DNA of 64,000 nt from Branchiostoma lanceolatum (Eukaryota > Chordata > Leptocardii > Amphioxiformes > Branchiostomatidae): contig NC_089732.1 of the NCBI RefSeq assembly GCF_035083965.1, positions 10,741,424 to 10,805,423 of the forward strand. Reading direction: 5' to 3'. Both the position numbers and the translations under genes were made by a program. The first letter of the stretch is position 1. Every line of letters begins with the position of its first letter. Shown in pieces: positions 22,221-64,000 of the stretch. Below the pieces are notes generated by a model that worked only from the letters and a program-made list of their open reading frames with translations, was not told the origin of the DNA and made no database searches.

Positions 22221-22226
22221 TTTATT
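22221..22226 (-). terminator. Poly(A) signal, PSMD14
   Basis: AATAAA on the minus strand (GGGAAATAAAGTGATCC), about 900 bases after the PSMD14 stop codon at 23131-23133. The channel and PSMD14 genes therefore converge tail to tail around 21.6-22.2 kb. Confidence 0.6.
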
Positions 22227-23130
22227 TCCCATGGTATAACAGCACAAGTATTTACCATTGTCAAGTAACTCTCGTGCATTGTACATGCGTACCCGATAAG
22301 TGTACATATGTGATTAGTGCAAAGTATGATTTAGTATTAGCAAAATAGTAACTGTGTAAGATGACTAAGAGCATTTAACAGATACTAGTATGACTTCATT
22401 GATGGCTGAGGAGTGAAGAGAGAGGATATAAGTATAGAAGGGTGTACCAATGGCAATGCTGGAATAGACCGATCCTGACTGTCTATCACAATTAGCAGTT
22501 CAACCAATGATAACTTAGCAATTAGCAGTTAGACCAATGAAAGAGTGGCTGCATGTCCGTCATATATTTGCCTTTAAATTTGTGTATTTTTTATTTCTAA
22601 GTATTGACAGAGGTGGGTGAGGCTTTGGGATCAGTCTACTAATGTCTTTTACTCGACATGTTGTATAAAATAAACATTGCCTTCTGTTAATAAGAGCTTG
22701 CTTCACAGCTACAAGAAAAGTTTGAAATGGTTTGACCTATTTTGACAAAGTAGCCAGTAGTATAAAGTTACATAACCAGTTATAGGTAGTGACTGATTGA
22801 CTCAACTGTCAACTGAATCGTTACTCAAGTGGACTCAGTAAATAGCTATAATTCTATCATATAGTGGAGGCAATTTTCAATACTAAACAAGGCCTGGTTC
22901 CAATCTGATTCCAATTTTGAACTTCAAGATTTTCCCATTCTTGTATCAACCCTTTTTTAAAGTAGACACTTTTATTTAGTTAAATATTCCAATTTCTAAT
23001 ATTCCAGAACCAAGGTTTGTCATCTGTGAAACAATACCAATGTGGATAGATACAGGAATACGTAGCTGCCAACAACCTTGTTAGATGGGCCTGACCATAT
23101 CCCTGCATGGAAACTAAAGCTTGGAGAGGA

Positions 23131-28674
<5,544 letters not shown>

Positions 28675-29581
28675 GTTCAGACGAAGATCTACCAGTAAGA
28701 GAAAACAAAATAATAAAATTAATTTGGTATTAAAGGCATGCTTTGTACATTTACGTCTAAATAACATGGACACAGACAGTTAATAACTAACTCAAAATAG
28801 GTTAAATTACAGGATATGATTAATATTAGCGTGAAGATTTATAACATCTAATATTTTCTAGTTCATTTCTGCTTCATGCCGTATTAGAACGGGAATAGTG
28901 GCGTCGATGGACAAATTATCGTACGTGCAAGTCATCTTCTCCGATCGCCCCCCTCCCCATCACCCCAACTTCAGTACTATACATTCGTACAAAAGAGCGT
29001 ACAAACCTTTAAATTGTTGTTAGTGATTATCAGGAGCCTTAGACCCACCGATCAATGCCAGCTGAAGCTGACTATCTGTTTGTTGACTGTTTTTACCGAT
29101 GAAATTGTGAAAATTTCGACTTCAAACTCTCCGTTTCCACACTTTCCCCCGTTGCACTCTGGTATATGTCAGAGGTCATATAATGGCCCCCAAATGTAAA
29201 AAAGAGAATGAAGAAATACACATAATTTCTGACAACAAACACATTTGTCCTATTTCTGTCATATGAAAAGTTCAGAATATGTAATAGAATTATAGGATTT
29301 CTGTATATTGGATAAAACTAGGAGAGTTATTGTCAGGTTTTTGAAGATTATTAGCGTTTCGTTGGTTTGGGGGTCAAATGAGGTCAGAGAAGGGACGTGC
29401 GATTTACACAACACAGAATCTTCAACCTATCTGTTTGTACCTTCTTTAGCGCGGTATAAGTCTCTGTTCTAATCTCACTAAGGTCTTGAGGAGGTACCTA
29501 TCATCATCTTGACGAGAAACACAATCTGTCTTGAAGTTGAGCGCGTTTGAGGCAGAGAGGAAGAACGAAAACAACCACAAG
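28675..29581. promoter_or_regulatory. Shared upstream region of PSMD14 and CMC1
   Basis: The two start codons are 908 bases apart and face away from each other. No TATA box is evident at either side, as is usual for housekeeping genes. The CMC1 5'UTR probably covers the last 60-120 bases before 29582 (GTCTTGAGGAGG ... CAACCACAAG). No other feature is supported here. Confidence 0.5.
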
Positions 29582-30595
29582 ATGACCACTGAAACTGGTA
29601 AGGTTATGGCATAGGGTCGAGTCTTCCTGAATGTTACATACGAAAATTATATAAGATATTGCATTGCAACTGATTTGTTCATTAATATTAAAGCATCCTA
29701 AGTACTGAAACAATGATAAATTATGGAAAAATTATGGATTAATTTACCACACCTGCAATTGTTCATTGCTAACGATTTTATGACGCAGTACGATTGTTTT
29801 CATAACCCTTTCTGTAGAGATAGTTGAGCCCCCACTGAGACATGTGGAGACAGACGTCCTGATCCCAAAGATGATGAGAGCAAAGGCGAAGGAAAGATGT
29901 CACCAGGAGGTCAAGGGTAAGACTGATGTAACATTTCCCCTTTTTACAGTACAACTTTTTTGTACATGTATTGTCAACCTTCAGGAAATTAAGGCCCCAT
30001 TTCTGATTAAAGGCAGTTTCAACATTTGTGCTCTGAAATAACTTGTGCATGATGAAAGAATTTACTGTGTGAAATTGTATAAATTGGGCTTGTAATGTGA
30101 GTCACAGTTGTGCATGGTTTAAATGATTAAGTTACTGTATCCATATTGTCCTTGCTGTATCAAACTCAATGCATTTATATAAGGATCCGGAGGTCGATAA
30201 TTACCCAAAGTCTGCATCGATTTAATAGAAATTTTTTTGGCTCAGTTTTGACATGCATGTCTGAAAGTGAAAGCATTATCTATACATATGTATATGTGTC
30301 TGAATAAGTCAGCCCTTCAGTTTGACAGCATTAAAGTGTACCTGTACTACCATGGATCGATGTACAAATAACCAGTTTTTCAATACATAATGTTCAAAAT
30401 GACTGAGTACCTGTATTATACTACCAATGTATTATCTGAAAAACCTGACCCAAATGTGTGTTTGTGTGCAGACTTTACCGACTGCTGTAAGGACAGTGGA
30501 CTGGGCATGGTGCTGAAGTGTAGACAACAGAACACAACACTCAGGGCCTGCCTCACCAAATAGTAGGTCATCTTTGTATTCTTTATATGTATGTA

Positions 30596-30641
<46 letters not shown>

Positions 30642-30657
30642 TGTGTGTGTGTGTATG

Positions 30658-30691
<34 letters not shown>

Positions 30692-31353
30692 GAGAGAGAG
30701 TTATATTTAGTAAACACTGGACATGAACTGGACTTGTAAAAACGTTTAGGTTCGAACCTGAACCTCTGGACCTGAATCCAGACCTGAACATGAGTTTAGG
30801 TTATGTTTTAAGCAGTATGGGATTGATAAACCTGAGCCTATTCTTCTAGTGTGACATATTGCAAGTGTTTTATTTATTTTTTTCAACCTCAAACATCTTT
30901 CTGAATAGAACGCTTTCCAAACTCAGGAGCTATCGCAAACTCTGTTGTTGCTAGAGCACAATTTGGGGGTAACATGTGTGAGTTGGCTCCAATTAGAAGA
31001 TAAACATGTAACGTTACTACAATGTTTGGTTTTTGCCCAACTCATGCACATTCCTACCGGATTGTGCTCTCACAAGAGCAGATTTTGCAATGGCGCCATA
31101 TCAAGTTTTGGGAAAGGGGGCTATATATTGCAGGAGGGTATTTTGAGCCCTGATTACATTGAGGATTCATAACTGTTATTCATATCTTGGCAAGAGAAAT
31201 GACCAACCCACCTAACTCCTCCCCCCCAGTTACAAGGACCCAGAGTTCTATGAGATGTGCAAGCAGGAGTACCTACTGCAGAAGAGGGAGTTCCTGGAGA
31301 CTGGTGTCCGCAAGTCCAGCAAAACATCTTCCAAACTGCCTACAACTATGTAA
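29582..31353 (+). CDS. CMC1: COX assembly mitochondrial protein 1 (twin CX9C)
   Basis: Four exons: 29582-29597, 29818-29916, 30472-30562, 31230-31353; 109 aa, close to the human protein (about 106). The CHCH fold has two CX9C motifs: C33-X9-C43 (CHQEVKDFTDC) and C55-X9-C65 (CRQQNTTLRAC). The segment RHVETDVLIPKMMRAKAKER and the tail KLPTTM are hallmarks of this family. Known family role: an intermembrane-space copper-linked factor that binds early COX1 assembly intermediates of cytochrome c oxidase; import relies on the MIA40 relay that oxidises the cysteines. Acceptor of exon 2 was placed at TTCTGTAG because this keeps frame. Confidence 0.95.
30590..30700. repeat. TATG/GT/TA microsatellite in CMC1 intron 3
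   Basis: A TATG run passes into GT repeats and then TA repeats, followed by GAGAGAG. It starts about 27 bases after the donor of exon 3. It can form Z-DNA or hairpins; length polymorphism is expected. Confidence 0.95.
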
Positions 31354-31872
31354 TACAGGATAGAGGATACTTAACATTAACCATGTCACCGGCAGTAGAA
31401 GGAAACATTTAAGTTTGCAGAAAAGCCTTAGAGGACCAGCTTGTGTAAAGGTTTCAGAAAGGAATTTTTGTCAAATATAACAAGGAAAAGAACATTACAG
31501 TAACATTCAAGTGCTTTGTATTTCATTGTTTGAATTTAGGGTTGGCAAGCTTTTCTTTGTTGTTAAATACTGGTAGTAAAATTATTGAAACAGAGTAGAT
31601 TTGTTTTGAATTTTTCATACCTGTATCTTAAATCAAAATTTCTGCTCAATTTTGTAGTGTATACCGCCATAATGTCAAACTCAGGTTTTGCCAACCACAC
31701 AAATTGAGGAGTAAATCATTCTGATTATGTGTTCTACAATGCCAATATCCTGGAAAATCAATTCAGAAGAGAATCCTTGTTGAAAGTTGCTTTTCAGTAA
31801 ATCTGTCATGTGTGGTTTTCCTCTGACAATGATGTTGCGTAGAACATTATATTATACATGTACATCGATTCA

Positions 31873-31878
31873 AATAAA
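31873..31878 (+). terminator. Poly(A) signal, CMC1
   Basis: AATAAA in TCAAATAAAAGTACACG, about 520 bases after the stop codon. Confidence 0.6.
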
Positions 31879-31899
31879 AGTACACGTAGTACCTTGCAT

Positions 31900-34800
31900 T
31901 AAAGATGATTTGTCTTCAGCTCATATGTACTTGTAGATAGTGTTCAATTCTTGCAGTTTTGCTTTGTGTACTGCTCTAACATGCATATGGTATTTGGAGC
32001 CACAAATTATATCTTTTATAGATATTATACAATATTGGCTTTAGTGAGTAGCAGTGTAATACTAAATTAAGGAGATTGTTGTGAATAATTGAATGAAACC
32101 ACTGATAGTGATGGTAGATCAAGGATCACACAGAAAACAGAAGTACTCTAAAATGGTTTATTTCTTACTTTTAACATCCTATAATGTACATTGTACATAA
32201 ACATACTATTCATACTCTATTTTACAACTTTACCGTTACAAAATACCTTATCACAATAATCAACTTCTTATTATATATATTAATCTTACTTCTAAAACTT
32301 TGGTGGCCCCAGGTTTCATACAAATGTGGACAACTTGACAAAAATACTCAAGCATCTGGGAAGAGAATAGAAAGAGGGAGGGAAAGAGGTGAGAAAAAGA
32401 ATTTTTTGGAAGGAGAACAAAATTTATACAAAACTTGCAGACCAGCTGAGTTTATACGGTTGCAACAAGCTGCAACAACCAACATACAAAAATAGAGGCG
32501 ATCCTCTACAGCATTCTGCAGGAATCCCCTGTAGTTAATCTTGATCACAAGTACGGCAGAGGAGCTTTAATATGTCCAACATTCAACAACAACTGCATCA
32601 TGTTTCCATCATCATGTCAGACAATCTTCACACAAGCGTCAGACCTTATTGCTTGTTGAACATGCTAGCAAGCCCACTGCGACATGCTCAAGACTGGCCA
32701 ATCACACAAAACTTGGTCCCATAGTCAGTCACAAAGCAACTCATGCATACACACACACAGACACACGCATGCACATACACACACTCATACATACACATGT
32801 GGAAGACTGGAGTGGATTTCATGGGTCATGATTGCTATGTCCCACGTCACGTGAAACTGCTGCAGGGACTGTTACCAAAACCATCAATTTTGCATCGCAC
32901 TTCAAGAACTCCAGAACACATGTCCTGCCCGTTCAACAAAGGAGTCTCCCCGGGTTCTCAAGGTCTCAAATCCACTGGCAAGGTGTCAGTTTGTCAGATT
33001 TTACAGTTGTTGTTTCCAATGTTGTTCGGATGGTACCCCATACATCAGATCTACACTTCCCCAGTGGGTTGGCCCAAGGAAACTCCTGTCCCTACATGCT
33101 GGGTTTAACAATAGCTGCTACTTCAAAAGACACTTCCATCACGGAACTGCTGAAGCTGTGTTACAACTGTTTTCATGCATCACCAAAGTACATGCACAGG
33201 ATACAAAACAAATTGTCCATATCAGAGCTAGAAGTTAGTGAACTCAGAGCTGAGTTCCATTGTGGGTTAGTACTAGTGTTAGTCATGGATTAGTACAGGT
33301 CTTCCCAAAGTGAAAAGTTCCCATGGGACAAAGATGCTATTTGAGACATGTTCCCTTTTGAGTTTTGCTTAAAATCATTACTAAATCCTTCTAAGAGGTA
33401 TTAGAAGTTGTGGATTGATTAAGCCAAAAAGCAGGATTATAAACCATGCTAGTGACCAGCTCCTTATACGAGCCCCAGTTTTAATTCTCTGAAGCTACTC
33501 GAAAGGAATGTTAGAATCTGGCTGGCTGTCAAAAGAAAACATTTTCAGGCTAGAGAAAACAAGACTGTGTGGGAAACATAGGAGAGGTTAACACTGATAA
33601 AATGTCATGGTACAGACAATCATTCTACTTCAGTGGTCAATTCTGTTACTGGCTATTTCCACAAGCAGTTTTAGCATCCCGACTTATAAAATGTAAATTT
33701 CTGGCCGCCTGTCACAAGCTACAGGCCCTGCAGCAGATCCATGCTGACTACAGACTAACGAGTTCTAGCCTACATCCCGCAGACATGCCGGCTTGGTAAA
33801 TTTGAAGGTGGGACCAACGAGGTAGCAAGCAGAGCAGGCTCCTGTAATAATTAAGTACACGTTTAACCGTACCGTACGATTGCACATTGACACACGCTGG
33901 TTTGAAGTACACTGCCATGCAAAGAGAATGTGTCGGAAAAAATCTTTGACCATCATAACTCAACTTCTCATTGCATCAGGGAATGACAGAAATTAGTGGC
34001 AAGACAATAAACTCTTTCAACAACTACATATCCTTTGCACTGGATGTCATCACTATGCACTTGCGCCCAAGACTTGCCTGTTAGTGAGTGGTCAGTGAAA
34101 AGCATATGTTACTTGTTGCTGATCTACAATCCTTATCCTTGCTAGGATTGCAACATACAGTACACCACAGAAACATCTTTGAGACAGACATAGAGTTAGT
34201 AAAAGAGGCCTACTAAAAGCACTGTTGCCTCGGTGGACAGTTTTGTTCCTTTTGATTAACAGCGAGGGAGAATTACATGTCCATGTATGGGAACCTCAGT
34301 CATGAGGAGGTGAACGTATGTGATAGTGAGACGACATTGCCGATAGCACCAATGTTTTCTTTACATGTTCAGTGGTCAAACAACTGACTTCTGTATGCAA
34401 CATGTTCACATTGCACACACAGTACATAACCATGGAGGTTTCGATGGTAACCCCCATAGACACAAACACACTGGTATAGCCAGGATTTCAACAGGGAATG
34501 GCCACGTAATAGAAAAGGTGGGATCACCATGGCCGAGGACACACATACTACAGTACAGGTCTGGCAGAATGACAGTTGGAAGGATGACGCGCCCCTGGCT
34601 ACACCAGCGAAATGCAACAAAACAAACAAACAAGTGTAGCACTTGTACATGTAGGCAGACACACAATGTCCGTGGGACACGAAAGAGGAGGAAAAAAACA
34701 CAAGAGAGTTGAAGTGTACAACTCAAACAAATGGGAGATGCTTTCCGATGAGGCTTGGAAATGAGTGAATGAATGAATGAATGCCAAAGCACTATGATTA

Positions 34801-37135
34801 AGGACCACCATTACAAGGAGTCCCCCCAGGTCTTAACTCCCAACCCTGATGTACCCAACTTAACAGACTTAAGTGTAGCTTACCTTACCATCTCAGCATT
34901 ACACTGACTTACCCCTATCCTGGCCATAATGGCACAACCTCCCCTAGTTCTTATCTTACTTCCCAAACTATGTCTTAGCTTAACGTACCACTGGACGTAC
35001 AGGTTGTCCATACTTAAGCTAACCACTTACAAGTCACTGATTTTACTGTGCATGCTGTAGTAGTAGTATTAGCTATACCAACACACAAAGTTATGGGCCA
35101 AGTTATGCCTTGGCTGGTACTGTAGTACTTTCCACTGTACTGGGGGTATCAATGTACATACTCGTCCATGCACAGAGGTACCTTATTCTAATACACAATA
35201 TTAAGACTATCCTGCATATCCAGTTAAAAGTACTTCAGCATAAAGTTGTGCAATACCATATACTCATTTATCGTAAGCCTATGGACATCACTTGTATAGA
35301 GTAGAGAATCAATACTGAATGTCCAGGTAAGCTGGAATTCTTTCATTAGAACTGAGCATCAACTTCTGGTCCAAAATCTTACACAAATGAAAAGTATTTG
35401 TACTTATCCTACCTTTATTCTACTGAGCTTCAAACTGAATGCCAGTGAAAATAAAGACCAGGTCAGCCAATAAGCCTGATGACTAATTTAGATTCAGACC
35501 TGCACTTTTTTCTCTCCTAGCTTTCCCATATATCTTAATGGCTTAGCTACATCTTAAAAATGCCTTTGGGGCACTTCTGTGTTGAGACAAAAGTACTTAC
35601 TAGTAGTAGTGCTAGAATATTACCCAAAGAGAAATATCTTACTGTTCATTCATAAAGCTTAACTTACTTAAAGAATAGACTTACAATACTTAACCTTACT
35701 TGTGGTTTAGAATTGAACATTTGCTACCAATACTGTACTTAAAGGAATACTTTTCATTCGAGAACATTCGTTGATTATTCTGGACCAGAAGAAGATTCTC
35801 ATGTTATGCTAATTTTAAGATTCGAAAGATACCAGGGTGCAGTTTAATACACATGAAGTGTCAAAAATCTGCATCCTTCAATATAGATGTCTGCCATACA
35901 AATAAGATTCAACCTCAATGGATATCTCTTTCAGCCATCCAGCCTTACAAAACAGTTATTTCTGCTGACATACCAACACTCTAGTACCTCTCTCTCATTT
36001 TATGTGACTGAAAAGTGTCAATAGAGAAACAGTACATGAGGAATATGTGTACTTTTAATGATCAGTTATAGTATTGCATGGAATAGTCTGGGCCTAAAGA
36101 GCATTGTTGTAGGCACATTGACAGCAGAAATCATTTAAGTGAAGTGATGGCTTGAAAATTGAGTGCCATTCAACTTTGGTGTAGTAGGCAGAATGAAAAG
36201 GATTGATTAAGTACTGGCTGGTAAACTTCATTATAGTTGAGGGTTTACTTTTGTAGGTGTTGACCATATACAGCATAAAATATGGAAGTGATGAACCACA
36301 GTTTGGCCCAAACTTTGCCATGCGTGTGTTTAACCGTCATAAAGTACACATGTTCCCCATCTTTAAGAGCTTTTGTTACATAGCAACCCCTGCACATGGA
36401 CCAGAGTCCACCTTGTTCTCAATACCAGCCTTGCTACACTTCTCTACCTGGTAAGTGTTTATCACACCATCCTGTCAAACCCCCATTGGTGAGTGGGATC
36501 TGACTTGTATGGCATGTTTAAGTTGTACAGATGTGGGTCAGGGTTCATGGTTGGCCACATCGTAAGCCTGCTCTCCTCTCTCACACTTAAGACTGCAAAG
36601 TCTTCCTTCTGTACCTGAAAAACAACAGATTCAATCTTTGTAAGAATGGATCAATGTGAACAAACATGTTCACACTGTTGTGTTGTATATATCAGGACTG
36701 TCTCCAACTTTAAATTTTTTTGTCCCACTCATTGTTTGGGTTCCGCGTGTTGTCAATTTTCGTTGTTAAAACTGTCATTTTAAGCGTACGATTTTCATCA
36801 ATTTCATGTCATGAAGTTCAGATTTTTTTAACGGAAGTTCGGATTTTTTAGGGACCGGCAGGGTGAAGTTTTACCCCATACCAACAAGCAAATTTTCTGT
36901 CCTGGGACAGAGGGATGGGTCCTGGAGACAGCCCTGTTATAAATTAAACATTCTTAAGTTTTACATGTGGAAAGTAATCAAGTACAGTTCAAAACCCTAT
37001 GAAAAATAAATGGCTTACATGTGACGAGAAAGGCACAGGAAATCTACAGTGCATTGGCACACAGCACCCTTGTTCCCCTCTTTAAGAACAGCTTTAAAGG
37101 CTTTAACCCTGACCTTGTTCAGCTGCTCGTGACTC
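31900..37135 (-). other. Probable long 3'UTR of TNPO1 and CMC1/TNPO1 tail-to-tail spacer
   Basis: About 5 kb without a recognisable exon. Minus-strand AATAAA signals occur at 35414-35419 and 32157-32162; use of the latter would give a TNPO1 3'UTR of about 5 kb. Simple repeats are present: CA-rich at about 32745-32795 and GAAT at about 34763-34783. The open frames here have no family features. 3'UTR extent is inference. Confidence 0.4.
36693..36936. mobile_element. hAT-like MITE, 244 bp
   Basis: Ends CAGGACTGTCTCCA and TGGAGACAGCCCTG are inverted with one mismatch. The 8-base flanks GTATATAT and TTATAAAT match at six positions, an eroded target duplication. It lies just beyond the TNPO1 stop codon and is probably transcribed in the 3'UTR. 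Confidence 0.7.
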
Positions 37136-62305
<25,170 letters not shown>

Positions 62306-62520
62306 TTTGACTGATTCCGGCTTCTTTCCTCCAAGGATCGAGAAGTGCGCGCACTGCGCCTGCGCACCACGGCTGGATGGTCTCACCATGCTGTTTGTGT
62401 TTACCACATTACCCAATAGCCCAAGTTTGTCCAGCTGCTAAAATCGCGTTTTTGAAGTGAAAATATATTAATTTGATCTTGGAAGTGAACTTTTTAATTC
62501 ATTTTCCTCTTTATTTAACG
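62306..62520 (-). promoter_or_regulatory. TNPO1 proximal promoter / 5'UTR
   Basis: GC-rich compared with its surroundings. TGCGCCTGCGCA at 62355-62366 differs by one base from the NRF1 palindrome TGCGCATGCGCA, with more GCGC steps beside it. No TATA box. NRF1-type control suits a housekeeping import receptor; the start site itself cannot be placed. Confidence 0.5.
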
Positions 62521-63056
62521 ATTAGCAAATATTCCTGCCTCTTTTAATCTTTGTAATCAAATCTAACTCCTCCATGGCCTCTGAGGATGCAGCTGCTAAC
62601 TTACAGGTATCAATACCACTTATCACTGTTGGCAACATGATATCCCAGGATAGGAAATAAAATATGATTTTTAGTGGTGTGGATAAAAGCCATGTACATT
62701 TATACATATCTCCATCTAAAACTTTATGTCCCAGAGAAACACCATAGATAATAAAAAAATTGACCCGGGTTTCTAGAGTTATTTTACTTTGGTCATTTTT
62801 ATGTGACCACTTAGGTTTTACTGGAACATAAAAAACACTCAGCTACATAATTATTAGTCCATGCATAGTTTATAAAAAAAAATTTTGACAACATTATTGA
62901 AATAGCTTGCAATGTAAAATATCATACTGGTGCTCATGCACACATCTCATAAAATGATCAAAATATGCTGATACAAAAATCTTAAGATATAAGATTATGG
63001 TGCTGCCTGGTGTACCAAGACAAAGAGGCAAACACTACTTTTGTGCACTTTACTTT

Positions 63057-63070
63057 TTTATTCTTTTATT
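63057..63070 (-). terminator. Two poly(A) signals, RMI2
   Basis: Minus-strand AATAAA at 63057-63062 and 63065-63070, about 760 bases after the RMI2 stop codon. They make the piggyBac-type MITE part of the RMI2 3'UTR. Confidence 0.5.
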
Positions 63071-63116
63071 CCTGAAATGAACAATCTAAACAATGCACTC
63101 AGTTAATAAATATTAA

Positions 63117-63354
63117 CCCTTAAGCTGCCAGGTTTTTTAGCCAAGTAAAAATCAAAAATGTTTGACCCCTGACCTCCCTCACGAAACCCGCGAAACACCC
63201 GGCGGCGCTAACTCCCCTAACTTCCCGGCTTCGCGCGCTACACGCACGCAAAGCTGTTTTGTTCTGGGGAATACCCTATCCCGGTTATAACCGGGTCCAG
63301 CACACAAGGCATATTTCTGTATCCCTAGTTAAGTCGGGACTGGCAGCTTAAGGG
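63117..63354. mobile_element. piggyBac-type MITE, 238 bp
   Basis: Terminal inverted repeats CCCTTAAGCTGCCAG and CTGGCAGCTTAAGGG are exact over 15 bases. TTAA stands directly outside both ends (63113-63116 and 63355-63358). TTAA targets with CCC-starting ends are diagnostic of piggyBac. The interior is GC-rich (CACCCGGCGGCGCTAAC) in AT-rich surroundings. Confidence 0.92.
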
Positions 63355-63821
63355 TTAACAAAATATTAACAAAACACAAAATTAGGATTGTCTCAGTTTA
63401 TCATGCAAGACAATCAAGTTCTTCTACTAAAATGACATTTTGTAATAGTTGTGGGTCTATATCAAATATAGAATAAACACATTGATGTATAGAATACACA
63501 TCGCCATATAAGGAATATACATCAACATATAGAATACACACTACAATTGATAACAGACACATGTACCATATGAGACTTAATACATTGATTACCGACACAT
63601 GTAAAAACTAACTACCAACTTTCACAACATGAAGCATATCAATGGTATATCATTTTGATCATACAATCAATTGTAATAAAATATAAGTTCAGTAAATTAA
63701 ACTTATCAATATTTGTGAACGGCTGCAGGTGTATACAGTTAGCCTAAAGGAACCTGCCCTGAAAATAGTTTCTCAGTTTCTCATGTTGCCCAGGAATCTT
63801 TTAGGAAAATACTGCAAGTCC

Positions 63822-63964
63822 TCAGCACTTCTGCAGGTCCATGACCTCTAGGCTCCACATGACCTTGTGGTTGACGTGGTTGCTGAGATCCTGGACCTTG
63901 ACAGCCTTGAGGACAGGTTGGGTGCCACATTGTAGAACATATCCCACCACCATCACATACATGC
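63822..63964 (-). CDS. RMI2: RecQ-mediated genome instability protein 2, last exon (partial)
   Basis: One exon of 143 bases with acceptor TCTCTCCAG, 47 codons to the stop at 63822-63824; earlier exons lie beyond the right edge. It encodes MYVMVVGYVLQC, then LKAVKVQDLS and MWSLEVMDLQKC, which lines up with the C-terminal half of the OB-fold of RMI2 (human has KYVMVMG, LQAVKMTDLS and MWELEVEDL). RMI2 forms a heterodimer with RMI1 and stabilises the BLM-TopoIIIa complex, which dissolves double Holliday junctions. RMI2 and TNPO1 are on the same strand, RMI2 upstream, about 1.5 kb between stop and start codons. Confidence 0.85.
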
Positions 63965-64000
63965 CTGGAGAGAACACACAGACTGCATCTTTAATTGATG

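Noticed and set aside
30432..30791. 119-codon minus-strand frame with YIYI and THTH runs
   Set aside because: Translation of a TA/GT microsatellite opposite CMC1 exon 3.
32743..33108. Overlapping frames of 121 and 153 codons at 32.7-33.3 kb
   Set aside because: No domain, no supporting splice sites, CA-repeat content, and they lie in the likely TNPO1 3'UTR.

Overview
This is animal nuclear DNA with spliced genes, GT-AG introns, AATAAA poly(A) signals, tRNA-derived SINEs and many short inverted-repeat DNA transposons. Gene content (chordate-like TNPO1, PSMD14, CMC1 and RMI2 beside lineage-specific secreted and receptor genes) and the repeat style suggest an invertebrate chordate, most likely amphioxus (Branchiostoma). 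That assignment is inference; no marker sequence proves it.

Layout. (1) 0.4-4.5 kb, minus strand: 5' part of a secreted cysteine-rich protein built from tandem modules of about 200 residues, each spread over four exons; family not recognised. (2) 8.0-12.5 kb, plus strand: a TATA/ETS/CRE promoter, a non-coding first exon and one large exon encoding a 530-aa leucine-rich-repeat ectodomain protein with a probable GPI-anchor tail. (3) 15.3-20.9 kb, plus: a nine-exon Cys-loop ligand-gated ion channel subunit (453 aa). (4) 23.1-28.7 kb, minus: PSMD14 (Rpn11/POH1), ten exons, 311 aa, divergent from (5) CMC1, 29.6-31.4 kb, plus, four exons, 109 aa. (6) 37.1-62.3 kb, minus: TNPO1 (transportin-1/karyopherin beta-2), 25 exons, 883 aa. 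(7) 63.8 kb to the right edge, minus: last exon of RMI2.

I reconstructed the exon chains by hand. Every junction keeps the reading frame, so the five complete gene models are probably near-correct; untranslated ends are less certain.

The space between and inside genes is crowded with mobile DNA. Two insertions are closed by exact 8-bp target duplications and are therefore convincing hAT-type elements (27430-28376 in PSMD14 intron 1; 57896-59684 in TNPO1 intron 2). A TTAA-flanked piggyBac-type MITE lies at 63117-63354, a mariner-type MITE in the channel gene, and at least two tRNA-derived SINE families occur.

The genes do not form one pathway. PSMD14 (proteasomal deubiquitination), CMC1 (cytochrome oxidase assembly), TNPO1 (nuclear import) and RMI2 (BLM-complex genome stability) are housekeeping genes; the first three genes face the cell surface or outside. 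The most interesting local feature is a 63-bp duplication across the intron 19/exon 20 junction of TNPO1. It creates two competing in-frame 3' splice sites and repeats the segment just before the PY-NLS-binding tryptophan, with almost only synonymous differences between copies.
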